Assembly: GCA_947069175.1 (NCBI GenBank)
Contig: CAMTDV010000017.1
Coordinates: forward strand, 46,013,137 to 46,077,136
Length of the DNA stretch: 64,000 nucleotides
Direction of reading: 5' to 3'
From: Scalesia atractyloides
Taxonomy: Eukaryota; Streptophyta; Magnoliopsida; Asterales; Asteraceae
How positions within the stretch are numbered: the first letter of the stretch is position 1; each line of letters begins with the position of its first letter. The position numbers and the translations under genes are program-made. The notes beneath the pieces are model-generated. The model made no database searches and was not told where the DNA came from. It saw only the letters and a program-made list of their open reading frames with translations. Positions 1 to 9,711 of the stretch are shown piece by piece.

Positions 1-53
1 TACCTGGTGCTACACCAGTTGCAAAGTCTCCTTATAGGTTAGCCCCCTCTGAA

Positions 54-1070
54 ATGCAAGAGCTAGCCAGTCAATTGCAAGAGTTGACTGACAAAGGATT
101 CATACGTCCTAGCTCCTCGCCTTGGGGTGCACCTGTCCTTTTTGTGAAGAAGAAAGATGGAACGTTTCGCATGTGCAACGACTACAGAGAACTCAACAAG
201 TTAACGATCAAGAATCGCTATCCATTACCTCGCATTGATGATCTTCTTGACCAACTTCAAGGCGCCAGCTGTTTTTCAAAAATCGACCTTCGTTCTGGTT
301 ATCATCAACTCAGAGTACATGAAGAAGACGTCCCAAAGACCGCCTTCCGAACTCGTTATGGTCATTATGAATTCATGGTCATGCCATTTGGTTTAACCAA
401 CGCTCCAGCTGTCTTCATGGATCTAATGAACAGAGTCTGCAAACCCTATCTCGATCGTTTTGTTATAGTCTTCATCGACGACATCCTCATTTATTTAAAG
501 TCTAAGTCTGATCATGAACGGCACCTTCGACTCATCCTTACACTCTTAGAGAATGAGAAGCTCTACACCAAATTCTCCAAATGCGAATTCTGGTTAAAAG
601 AGGTACAATTCCTTGGACATGTCGTCAATGACAAGGGACTACATGTCGACCCCTCAAAGATCAAAGCAGTACAAGAATGGAAAGCGCCACGTACACCAAC
701 CGAAGTAAGATCATTCCTTGGTTTGGCTGGTTATTATCGCCGTTTCATTTCAAATTTCTCTCGCATTGCTGTACCACTCACGGCTTTAACTCATAAAGGA
801 AAACCCTTCATTTGGGGACCCAAACAAGAAGAAGCCTTCCAAACCCTTAAACAAAAACTCTGTGATGCACCTATCCTCACTCTTCCTGAAGGTTGTGATG
901 ACTTCGGGGTTTATTGCGACGCATCAGGGCAAGGACTAGGCTGTGTTCTAATGCAAAGAGGAAAGGTGATAGCTTATGCTTCGAGACAACTCAAGACTCA
1001 TGAGAAGAACTACACCACCCACGACCTAGAACTTGGAGGCGTTATGGAGACATTATCTCTACGGTACTAA
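54..1070 (+). pseudogene. Element A pol: reverse transcriptase and start of RNase H
   Basis: This reading frame, open from the window edge, encodes the RT of a gypsy element. YRELNKLTIKNRYPLPRIDD marks the RT N-terminal fingers, and FIDDIL around residues 140-145 carries the catalytic aspartate pair (bases 477-482), which is intact. RNase H follows, with YCDASGQGLGCVL and YASRQLKTHEKNY. The frame then breaks: after LELGGV about 20 bases appear to be missing, so the next WRHYLYG block lies in another frame. The ATG at 54 is internal to pol and is not a real start. RT function could be intact at the residue level, but the polyprotein cannot be read through. Confidence 0.92.
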
Positions 1071-1632
1071 TTAAAAAATTTACACTGACCACAAGAGTCT
1101 TCAACATATCTTCAACCAAAAGGAGTTAAACATGAGGCAACGAAGATGGTTCGAACTTCTTAATGACTACGACTGTGAAATTCGGTATCATCCTGGCAAG
1201 GCGAATGTGGTGGCCGATGCACTCAGTCGAAAGGGTTATGCGAACTCCATTCGTCTTCTATGTTCGCAAATCATAACCGACATCAAAGATCAAATTCGAG
1301 AAGCCCAACATGTTTCAATAACAGAAGACGACGTACGAAAGGAGCTGTCCTGTGGAGCTGAACTTAAAATTGAAACCAAATCTGACGGTATTCTGTACTA
1401 TCCAGATCGCATATGGATTCCTGACCACAACAACCTTCGTGAATTCCTTATGAATGAGGCACACAAAACACGATACTCTATACACCCAGGAGCCGACAAG
1501 ATGTATCAAGATCTTCGATACACCTACTGGTGGCCTGGAATGAAAAAGGATATTGCTGTTTTTGTTTCTAAGTGCCTTACATGTTCCAAGGTAAAAGCTG
1601 AACATCAAAGACCCTCAGGACTTCTGGTCTAA
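1045..1632 (+). pseudogene. Element A pol: RNase H C-terminus and integrase zinc finger
   Basis: In the new frame the RNase H end reads from WRHYLYG through a stop at 1,072-1,074 to YTDHKSLQ and YHPGKANVVADALSRK, the usual gypsy link to integrase. The HHCC zinc-binding domain follows: two histidines in EAHKTRYSIHPG and two cysteines in CLTC. A stop at 1,630-1,632 ends the block where gypsy proteins usually have glutamine, so a single C-to-T change fits. The integrase core continues in the same frame after it. Confidence 0.88.
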
Positions 1633-1668
1633 CCTGAAATACCTGTATGGAAGTGGGAAAACATAACC

Positions 1669-2718
1669 ATGGACTTCATTACCGGGTTACCTCGCACTTC
1701 TGGTGGGTATGACACTATATGGGTAATCATTGATCGTCTTACAAAATCAGCTCACTTTATTCCAATCCGCGAAGATTTCAAGAACGAGAAGCTAGCTCGT
1801 ATCTACATCATCGAAATCGTAAGCCGACATGGTGTACCGTTAAGCATTATTTCGGATCGTGATGGTCGTTTCACTTCACGAACATGGCAGGCCGTACAAG
1901 CCGCTTTGGGTACACGATTAGACCTCAGTACCGCTTATCATCCTCAAACTGATGGACAATCTGAACGCACCATTCAAACTCTTGAAGATATGCTTCGAGC
2001 ATGTGTCATAGACTTCAAGGGAAATTGGGACGCTCGTCTACCATTAGTTGAATTTTCGTACAACAACAGCTATCATTCAAGCATCGGCATGGCATCTTTT
2101 GAAGCTTTATATAGTCGTAAGTGCCGATCTCCAGTATGTTGGCACGAAATTGGGGAAGCTCAAATCACCGGTCCGGAATTGATTCAAGAAACCACAGACA
2201 AGATCCATCAAATTCGAAACAATCTCCTAGCGGCTCAAAGTCGTCAAAAGAGTTATGCAGATAAACGACGAAAGCCTTTGGAGTTTAACATTGGTGATCA
2301 TGTACTTTTAAAAGTATCACCGTGGAAGGGAGTAGTTTGTTTTGGCCAAAAAGGCAAGCTAGCATCACGCTACGTAGGACCTTTCAAGATACTCGAAAGA
2401 GTAGGACCTGTAGCATACAAGCTTGATCTACCAGAAGAACTCAACAGAATTCACCCCACATTCCACGTATCAAACTTGAAGAAGTGCCTCGCCGATGAGA
2501 ACCTCCATATTCCTCTGGAAGATATTCAGATTGATGAATCTATGCATTTCATTGAAAGACCAGTAGAGATCATGGACTTCGGAGAAAAACGTCTAAGACG
2601 AAGTCGTATTGTTAGGGTATGCTGGGAGTCGAAACGGGGACCTGAGTTTACTTGGGAACGTGAAGACTCAATGCGCAAAAAATACCCACATCTTTTTCCT
2701 ATTACCACTACTACTTAA
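1669..2718 (+). pseudogene. Element A pol: integrase core and chromodomain-like C-terminus
   Basis: This 349-residue open stretch holds the rve core with the DDE triad: D in MDFITGLPR, D in SDRDGRFTS and E in TDGQSERTIQ. The GPF module (KLASRYVGPFKILERVGPVA) and IHPTFHVSNLKKC come next. The last about 50 residues, RPVEIMDFGEKRLRRSRI through GPEFTWEREDSM, match the chromodomain-like tail of Tekay elements, which in this family directs insertion to chromatin. The natural stop is at 2,716-2,718, 34 bases before the LTR. The ATG at 1,669 is internal and only follows the upstream stop. The catalytic residues are all present, so only upstream breaks disable it. Confidence 0.92.
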
Positions 2719-2735
2719 ATTTCGGGACGAAATTT

Positions 2736-2752
2736 CTAAAAGTAGGGGATAC
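2736..2752 (+). other. Polypurine tract of element A
   Basis: The purine-rich run AAAAGTAGGGGA lies directly before the TGTCACA that opens the LTR. Its place between pol and LTR is where plus-strand DNA priming occurs in LTR elements. Confidence 0.75.
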
Positions 2753-2937
2753 TGTCACATTTTAAAAAACGGGTTTTCCAAACCCGCTTCGTTTGTAATC
2801 GAATATCAAGTTATAAATTTTTTCGTTGCGTATTTATGTTTATTTTAATTTGAAACGATGCATAATTAATTAATAAATTAGAATTTAAAAACTATAATTA
2901 ATAAAAAGTGAAAAGGAAATAAATAAAAAAAGAAAAC

Positions 2938-3019
2938 GGGCTGCCGGGATTCGAACCCGGGTCAGCCGGGTGGGTCTAAAGACATAACACGCACACATAT
3001 AACCACTCCGCCACTTGAT
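2938..3019 (-). other. tRNA-like segment, serine-type arms, in LTR of element A
   Basis: On the minus strand TGGCGGAGTGG matches the Pol III A box and GGTTCGAATCC is a perfect B box, set in a paired T arm (CCGGG/CCCGG). GGCGGAGTGGTTA resembles the D arm of plant tRNA-Ser. The 5' seven bases do not pair with the 3' side, so there is no acceptor stem; I read it as a pseudo-tRNA or Pol III promoter remnant, not a working tRNA gene. Confidence 0.65.
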
Positions 3020-3848
3020 GTTTTCTGTGAGTTCTAGGAAACAATTAAATGATAACTTCACTCAGGAATCAACCGGTTTACGCCAACTGTAACCGTAATC
3101 GGCTTCCAAACGTCCAAAACGTTTGAGTGATCGCGATTTTCTGTTAATAACCGATACACCGACATTTCTAATCAATTCAGTCATGAATGGACTTGAATTC
3201 ATATGATGTTCGGTTTTTATAACCGAAAACATTCACTTCTGGAATTACTTCAACAAAAGCTTCATTTCGCGACTCAATTACATTCCCAGAACTTCTATTC
3301 TCACGTTTACTCTCATTTCTGATCGTCGGAATTGCTTTTTGAACTCGCCGGACTTTCGCCGGAAAACCGTGTCTTCCATCAAATCAGTAAGTTTCTCAAT
3401 TCTTTCATCGTCTATCAGTTGTTAAGCTTTTGCTAACTCAAACCCTTCAATCAGAATCAGTTTCAGACGACGATATCGGATAATTAACTCTCGCCGGAAA
3501 ACTTCTGAAAGTTCCCAATTCTCGCTATGAAACGTTATAGCCTTTTAAACCTTCTGGTAGTTCTCATTCAGTGCTTCAATTCCGCATCTAGCTAATCAAA
3601 ATTGTTAATCTGTCCGCTCAGACGAAATCCATAAAAACAGAGCCGACGACTTCGCCGGAATTCTGAGATAGATCGTTTCTCCGGTATGTTCACTTCCAAA
3701 ATCTTCTCTGCCATTTCATTTTAGTCATTTGAATGTTTGTCAATCGAATTAAACAAGAAACAGTAGAGTAATCGTAGTCTGTGATATTGTAACGAAGAAG
3801 ATGAAGTTAGTTTGTTCATAAGTTTAATATAAATTGGATATTATCTCG

Positions 3849-3924
3849 GGTTAGACACACAGTCCAGTGGTGGACTGTGTGCGCACATATATCACACGTC
3901 GCGAGTTCGATCCTTGACACACAT
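3849..3924 (+). other. tRNA-like segment 1 of 3 in LTR of element A
   Basis: It begins with gggttagacacacag, has a D-arm-like hairpin (CACAGTCC...GGACTGTG) and a B-box-like GAGTTCGATCC. It is related to the two segments at about 4,018 and 4,186 and is more diverged than the third. No full cloverleaf can be drawn. Confidence 0.55.
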
Positions 3925-4017
3925 GTATGCTCTGTAATAAAGATGTTTTCTTTTTCTAACTAAACCGGATTAACTCACTGAAGTTGTTAAGTATAATAAA
4001 AATCGGTATATTAACCA

Positions 4018-4093
4018 GGTTAGACACACAGTCCAGCGGTGGACTGTGTGCAACACTAACCCACAGGTCCCGGGTTCGAGACCTGTTGCACAC
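4018..4093 (+). other. tRNA-like segment 2 of 3 in LTR of element A
   Basis: It starts ggttagacacacagtccagc, keeps the D-arm-like hairpin of segment 1 and has GGGTTCGAGACC as B box, flanked by AGGTC. It lies about 168 bp after segment 1. Confidence 0.58.
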
Positions 4094-4185
4094 TCCGGTT
4101 CAACGATTAAAACCCTTTTTGAAAATAAAAGAATTTTAAATAAACTAAAACAGTATATAAATATAATTAAAAACAGAATTATTTC

Positions 4186-4266
4186 GGGTTAGACACGTAG
4201 CTCAGTTGGTAGAGCTGCGTGCACGCGTACGGGAGGTCTCGGGTTCGAGCCTTACCCGACGCACAC
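4186..4266 (+). other. tRNA-like segment 3 of 3 in LTR of element A
   Basis: TAGCTCAGTTGGTAGAGC is a canonical tRNA D arm and A box, and GGGTTCGAGCC is a good B box 30 bases later. CGGGT before and ACCCG after could pair as an off-register acceptor stem. It is the best preserved of the three and lies about 168 bp after segment 2. The T stem is weak (two G-T pairs and one mismatch), so a functional tRNA is unlikely. Confidence 0.65.
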
Positions 4267-4782
4267 TTACACTTTAGCGAACCGGTCAAACAGTCAACAG
4301 TCCCGGTCAACTATCAATGGTCAATGCAAAAGTCAACATTTTTTTTTATATTTTTTATTTTTTATTTAATTTAAAAATCAATTGAAATTACTTAAAAATA
4401 ACGTTTTTAAAGATAGAAAATAGCCTTAAACTCACAAAAATATATCTAAAAATCCTGTTAAAAATTAATAATAAAATCCACTCATTTTCCATACTTTCCG
4501 TTATTATTTACGTTAGTTAGTTCTCGTCGATCAATCCTCCAAACTCGTGCGCATTTCATCATCTTCAACCGAACGCACCCAATGTGAGTGAATCTCTACA
4601 AATTCCCCGTTTTAATCACGTTTTTGGGGTGTATCCTGTGTCTTACCAGTTATTATATTTAAATCATTGTGCATACATCATATCCATGAACAAATGTGTA
4701 TTCAACATGTATCAACTGTTTGTGTGGTTATTGTTAGATTAAATTATCATTTTCAGTACATACATTATCATAGGCCGCCGCT

Positions 4783-4931
4783 CCCCATTACATTATGAGC
4801 GTTGAGCTGTTCCCCATTACATTATGAGCGTGAACCAGGCGTTGCCAACATACGATCGGCTCCGTTTGATTGAGCCTTGATCGCACAGACATTCATCATA
4901 GGCCGTCCGTTCCCCATTACATTATGAGCGT
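4783..4931 (+). repeat. Short direct repeats in LTR of element A
   Basis: The 20-mer CCCCATTACATTATGAGCGT occurs three times, at 4,783, 4,812 and 4,912. The wider block cataggccg...gcgttgccaacata is present about twice, so this looks like a local duplication within the LTR. Confidence 0.85.
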
Positions 4932-5320
4932 GAACGTGACGTTGCCAACATATACAGTTTCATTCATGTGTTATATTCATGCAAGTTGGTTTGTTATTGT
5001 ATGTCATTGTAAGTTATTGTTTGTTGATGTTATTGTTATTGTATGATTTAATTACGTTTGCTCACATATGATTATTGCACAATTTTTCCTGATAAAGATA
5101 ACCAGAGATAAATAATAAATGTTTTTCTAACAAGGTTCACTCGCCAACTTATGTTGACCCAAAAACCCCCATTTTTACACATGATACAGGTGATCCAGCT
5201 GCAGCAAGAAATACATAGGATGGCTTAGAAGAATAAACTGGATTAGACTTTGGATTGTTTAGTTGATTATCTTTCTTTGTATTTGTATGAACATGTTTGG
5301 AATATTGAGGATGTAATTTT

Positions 5321-5419
5321 GACTTTAATAAATATGAAACATATTAGTAAATATCATGAGCTTTGGTGATAACCCAATTATGCCCCGACTCTTATTCCGC
5401 TGCGGGTCGGGGTGTGACA
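5321..5419 (+). promoter_or_regulatory. Likely polyadenylation region and terminal hairpin of the LTR of element A
   Basis: TTAATAAAT near 5,325 resembles a polyadenylation signal. CCCCGAC (5,383-5,389) pairs with GTCGGGG (5,406-5,412) to form a strong hairpin that runs into the final TGTGACA. Confidence 0.5.
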
Positions 5420-6176
5420 GAGAGTTAAACCAGAAAAAGAAGTTGCAAGATTCTGGCAAAATGACTGATGATTACTCATTGGGTAATACAGCTCTTTTTG
5501 GCCAAGAAGAGGATCTGGCAGCAGTAAGGACTGAAATTATGATCACTATATAAGTATTACATCTAGTTGGAACTTTGGATCTGAAACATATGCACCCAAC
5601 TATGCTTTTACTGCTAGTGGGGAAAGCCAAACCTCTGACAATCTATCCATTGAGTTGAATGACTTGCAACACTTTGAACCTTCTGATCTTGAAGAAATGG
5701 ATATTTTGCACCAACTTGCCTTATTATGTGTTAGGGCTAGTAAATTCTCTAAGAGAACTGGTAGAAAATTCCCAGGTTTGCATGGGGGGTTGAAGGTTGG
5801 GCTGGATAAATCAAAAGTCAAGTGTTATAAGTGTAATAGGTTAGGACACTTTGCCAGAGAATGCAGGTCTCAAAATTCTGGACCAATAGTGACTCATCCT
5901 GGCCCTAGACCTCAGCACACAAAAAACACTGCTCATTATTCCCAATATGCCCCTGCTCAACATGTTCAAAACATTGTCCACTTTGCACATCCTGCTACCA
6001 CTGTTCCAGTGCATTATGTTCAATCCACTGCTCCACAAATTCAATATGTTCAGGCACCATCACATCCTCAAGTGCTTGTACAACAAGCACCCATTGTTAC
6101 ACAACCTGCTCAAACCACTGCTAGTCCAGCAGAGGTTGATCAACAAAGCTTTTTCACAAAAAGTTATGTTGACTAG
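5420..6176 (+). pseudogene. Element B gag, middle part with CCHC zinc knuckle
   Basis: The gag resumes right after the LTR of element A. A frame change lies near 5,535; from about 5,541 the frame is open and reads through IELNDLQHFEPSDLEEMD to the knuckle CYKCNRLGHFAREC (about 5,821-5,862), the nucleic-acid-binding motif of gag nucleocapsids. A region rich in Q, P, H and V follows, with repeats of the type HxxQYVQ and PAQxx. A stop TAG at 6,174-6,176 interrupts; the frame goes on directly after it, so this is one protein broken by one nonsense change. The N-terminal gag domain is left of element A. Confidence 0.85.
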
Positions 6177-7028
6177 TGCAGCTTGCCTAAGGATTTGACT
6201 GATGAAAACTTTGCTTTAATGGCCAAAAATGATGTTGAACAAGAATTTTGTTTAATGGCCTTAGAGACAATTGCTGAAGGTGTTGAATCTGTGGAGATAG
6301 TGTCAAAAACTGATGAAGTTCAAGTTTGTGATGAAATAGTGGTTTCAAGTGAAGAAAAAGAAAATACTGCTGATAAGGAAAAGAACTCTCCTACTGACCC
6401 ATGGAATATTGATGTGTGTGAAGATGAGTGTGATTGTGCTCTCATGGATGGTACAAAGGTATCACCTCAGATCCTTAAAGATCTATGTTCTGACAAATGC
6501 ATCATTGCTTTTGCAAACATCAAGAAGGTGAATGAAAACCTGAGAAACAAAATTTTAGAAGATGAACTTAATTTTGAAAAACTGATTAAAGAGTTAAAAT
6601 CAAAGTTAAGTGAAAAAGATTCTGAAATGAGTAGCCTGAGACATGAATCAAGCATAACCCAGGATCAACTGCAAACTATGGTAGAAAAATACCAAGTTTG
6701 TAAAAAGGAGTTAGAAGAAACCCAAATCACTTGTGAAAAATGGGTTGAGTCCTGTAAAGGTTATGAGATTATGCTTGATGCTCAGATCAAGAGCAACATT
6801 AAGTTTGGTGTAGGTTTTAGAACCTATGACCAAATTGATAAAAATGTTGCTGAAATTAATTTTGAGTTGGTTGAAGTAGTCCCCAAAAACTTGGCTGGTG
6901 AAGAGAAAAAATCACAGATAAAGCTGGAAACAAAATTGCTTTGGAAAAACCAGAGGTTTCAACAAAAGATAAAGAAATTGAAAAATATCAGTTTAAACCA
7001 ACCTGGTCAGATGAATGTGATATCCTAG
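6177..7028 (+). pseudogene. Element B gag, acidic and coiled-coil part
   Basis: Same frame as the zinc-knuckle part. It starts CSLPKDLTDENFALMA, then an acidic stretch, then a long heptad-like helix from about residue 110 (NENLRNKILEDELNFEKLI onward) rich in K, E and L. Such coiled coils between two knuckle regions are known in Sirevirus gags. A frameshift near 6,955 moves the downstream reading (KDKEIEKYQFKPTWSDECD) to another frame, where another stop follows. Confidence 0.8.
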
Positions 7029-7139
7029 AAAACTTTAAGCCAATGGACTTCACAACCACTGATGGTATTTAAACCAACCTATCAAAGATGTACCAGCAGA
7101 GGTTACAACCACTGCTGATAAAAAATCTGATAGGAAAAG

Positions 7140-7611
7140 AAGAGTAAAGATTAAAAACTTGTTTTGTGAATTTTGTGAGAAAAGAAATCATGTGGCTGCA
7201 GATTCTTTTCTTTTAAAAGCCTATAACATTAACAAAACTTGTGTTATCAAAAGCTCTTCAAAATGCACCATCTGCAACAAAATAAATCACTCAACTCAGC
7301 AGTGTGCCTATCTTAAAAACTATGAACAAAAGGTAAAAGAGATCAAGGCAAAAGCACTAGAAAGAGAAAGTTCAAGTTCTAGTAGAAATAAATCTAAGCA
7401 GAGTTTTGAACCAATTGAAACATCTGTTACAAAAGCCTTAAACAAAACCTCTGTTCAAAGAGAGGTACAAGTGACAGATGCCCCACCATCAAACTCATTT
7501 CCAAGAGGGTATGGCCAACCTGCTTATAAAAAGGTTCCTCATGCTTATGAAGTTTACAAAAAGCCTTCAAAGCAAAGAGTAAACAGGCACCTTATGGATA
7601 CAATCATCTGA
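7140..7611 (+). pseudogene. Element B gag C-terminus with second knuckle
   Basis: This stretch encodes CEFCEKRNH and then CTICNKINHSTQQC, a CCHC knuckle, followed by a basic, serine-rich tail. In F, G and H of this window two knuckles also flank or follow the coiled coil, which supports reading this as gag. It ends at a stop at 7,609-7,611; about 180 bases of decayed linker precede the protease. Confidence 0.78.
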
Positions 7612-7769
7612 TAGGAAATGGTCAAGAGCAGATGTTACAAGAAAATATCAAAACCACTGACCATTGTCCTAGACTTGAGGCTGGACCATCTGTGACCCCA
7701 TCCAAAGCCATTTTGGCTTTGGAGACCAATCTTAACTGATCTATTTACTTGATGTGCAGGGACCCTCTA

Positions 7770-8127
7770 CTTGCCTTGATAGCTTATGGTATGTAGATAT
7801 TGGAGGTTCCAGGCACATGACAGGATGTAGAGCCTTTTTCAAGGACTTCATGGCTCATGGGGGGGTGATATATCTTTTGGTAATAACTCAAAGGGAAAGG
7901 TTTTAGGGTCTGGGTCGGTTCTGGCTGGTAAACTAAAGTTTGAAAATGTGAATTTAATTGACAATCTTAAATTTAACCTGCTGAATGTCTCACAAATGAG
8001 TGACAGAGGATATGGATCCTTCTTCACTAAGAAAACTTGTCAAATTGTGGGATCAGAGGTTGTTTAAAAGATTGATCAAATTATTGCTGAGAGCAAAGCA
8101 CAACTCACTGCACACAGAAGTGGGAAT
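7770..8127 (+). pseudogene. Element B protease, active site altered
   Basis: The copia aspartic protease signature is recognisable as WYVDIGGSRHMTG. The catalytic triplet, DSG in the family, reads D-I-G (7,796-7,804) and the usual cysteine after it is glycine. Downstream come blocks such as FENVNLIDNLKFNLLNVSQMSD, typical of the copia protease to GAG_pre-integrase link. A frame change lies around 7,860-7,870, where a run of seven G occurs, and a TAA falls near 8,066. The enzyme is very unlikely to work. Confidence 0.78.
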
Positions 8128-8883
8128 GTGTATGTGGTAGATATGCTAAAAGATAATCCTATGTCTGGAACATGCTTATTCTCAGTTGCTTCTAGCAAAG
8201 AGACTGAGTTATGGCATAGAAGACTTGGACACACAAATCTTAAAACTATCACCACACTCTCAAAACAAAGTCTTGTAAGAGGTTTGCCTCACAAGCAATT
8301 TTCCTGTTATGAACATTGTGTTTCCTGTTTAACAGGCAAACAACATAAAAGTTCTTTCAAATCAATTGAAGAGTCCAAAACAAGCCAGTGTTTACAACTG
8401 CTACACATGGACTTGTTTAGCCCAGTGCAAATCATGAGCTTAAAACACAAAAGGTATTGCCTAGTGCTAGTTGATGATTTCTCTAGGTTTACATGGACCT
8501 TTTTTCTCCACTCTAAGGATGAAACTGCAGGCATTTTGCAAAACTTTGTCAAACAAGTAGAAAAGCAATTTGATCTTCCAGTAAAAATATTTGGGAGCGA
8601 CAATGGAACAGAGTTTAAAAATAGGGAGTTGGATGCTTTTTTTGAATCAAAAGGAATTGTTAGACAATATAGCATTCCAAGAACTCCAGAGCAAAATGGG
8701 GTGGTTGAAAGGAAAAATAGAACTTTAATTGAATCAGCAAGGACTATGCTAGCAGATTCTGGTTTACCTTTGTCTTTCTGGGCAGAGGCTGTAAACACTG
8801 CTTGCTATGATCAAAACAGAGTTTTGATTAACCCGGGCATCAAAAGACTACCTATGAGATTTTATATAAAATCAAGCCTCTGA
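8128..8883 (+). pseudogene. Element B integrase (GAG_pre-integrase and rve core)
   Basis: WHRRLGHTNLKTI and CVSC form the HHCC zinc-binding part. The rve core holds LLHMDLFSP (first D), VDDFSRFTWTFFL, GSDNGTEFKN (second D) and TPEQNGVVERKNRT (catalytic E), so the DDE triad is complete. ESARTMLADSGLPLSFWAEA is the usual copia core end. The frame runs on beyond the natural reading at about 8,850, where a frameshift turns KIKP into a short false tail ending at 8,883. The first ATG is not a true start because copia pol is one polyprotein. Confidence 0.92.
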
Positions 8884-9711
8884 TTTCCTATTTTAAAGTT
8901 TTTGGCTGTCCATGCTTCATTTTGAACTTAAAAGATTCTATATCTAAGTTTGCAGCCAAAGTTGATTGTGGTTATTTTCTGGGATACTCAACCACCCCTA
9001 AAGCCTACAAAGTTTTTAACTCTAGGACCAAGTGTGTTGAAGAAACTTTGAATGTCAAGTTCAATGAACTTTCATCACTGAAAATCCCAGTAAATCCTGC
9101 AGAGCTTTTTGATTTAGATAAATTAACATTTGCTGATGTTTCTATCAAGCTAGACAATGCAGGTACACAACAACCATCTGAAGAAGATCAAGATCAAGGA
9201 TATCACTGTGTGCTTCCACAAACAAAAGTCTATTCTTCCAACAGAGGATCAGGTGCTACAAGCTCTTGTGTAAACTCTGCCATTTCTGGGTCAACAATGG
9301 TTGATCCTCAAACCTCTATCAGTTCACAAAATCAAACATCTGTTGATAAAAGTCCTACTTTTGGTCACCCAAAATCATCAGAATGTTACCTCTATACCCC
9401 CAATACCTCCACCTCCGTTCTCATCAGTGGCTGATACTTCAAATTCACCAGCAGAGGTTAGCTCAGATGATACACATTTGCAGCCATCACCTCAAAATGC
9501 TATTGTTCCATACCAAGGTGATTTGATTTATCTTAAAAGCCATCCAGCAGATCAAGTTATTGGCAACATCAAATCTGGGGTACTCACACAGAGCCAATCC
9601 CAAAATATTTGTCTTTTTGTTGGTTTTCTATCACTCATACAGCCAGTCAAGTACCAAGAGGCACTGAAAGACAACAGCTGGGTAGAAGCCATGCAAGAAG
9701 AACTCCTTTAG
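8850..9711 (+). pseudogene. Element B integrase C-terminus and start of RT
   Basis: After the frameshift, YFKVFGCPCFILNLKDSISK and CGYFLGYSTTPKAYKVFN are the usual copia integrase C-terminal blocks. A variable, S/T/Q-rich linker follows, with another frame change around 9,400, then YQEALKDNSWVEAMQEELL, the conserved start of the copia RT. Stops at 9,709-9,711 and 9,721-9,723 break the RT N-terminus in an otherwise open frame. Confidence 0.82.

Larger units (their letters stand above)
1..5419 (+). mobile_element. Ty3/gypsy chromovirus (Tekay-like), element A, 5'-truncated by window edge
   Basis: The order RT, RNase H, integrase zinc finger, integrase core, GPF module, chromodomain-like tail, polypurine tract and 3' LTR is that of a Ty3/gypsy chromovirus. 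The tail ending in GPEFTWERED and the sequence around ATTTCGGGACGAAAT just before the LTR are typical of the Tekay/Del clade. The 5' LTR, gag and protease lie outside the window. The copia gag of element B resumes directly after base 5,419, so A is an insertion into B. The first bases beyond the LTR, gagag, would be the 5-bp target duplication; the matching copy is outside the window. The pol is broken by at least one deletion and two stops. Confidence 0.93.
2753..5419 (+). repeat. 3' LTR of gypsy element A (2,667 bp)
   Basis: The LTR opens with TGTCACA and closes with TGTGACA, a perfect 7-bp inverted terminal pair. Pol and a polypurine tract precede it and unrelated copia gag follows it. It is long, and has unusual contents: one minus-strand and three plus-strand tRNA-like segments (2,938-4,265), a thrice-repeated 20-mer (4,783-4,931), AATAAA-type signals near 5,325 and a GC hairpin at its extreme end. 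There is no coding potential of note. Several CGCCGGA-rich patches lie at 3,340-3,680. The other LTR is outside the window, so boundaries rest on the inverted ends and flanking sequence. Confidence 0.88.

Noticed and set aside
4186..4266. Functional tRNA gene
   Set aside because: A and B boxes are good, but the T stem is weak and the acceptor stem is off register, so I describe it only as tRNA-like.
5356..5553. Short plus-strand frame spanning the end of the LTR of A and the start of B gag
   Set aside because: It crosses an insertion junction. Only the part after 5,419 is copia gag; the rest is LTR read by chance.
8307..8798. 163-codon minus-strand frame
   Set aside because: It is the antisense shadow of the well-supported integrase of element B.
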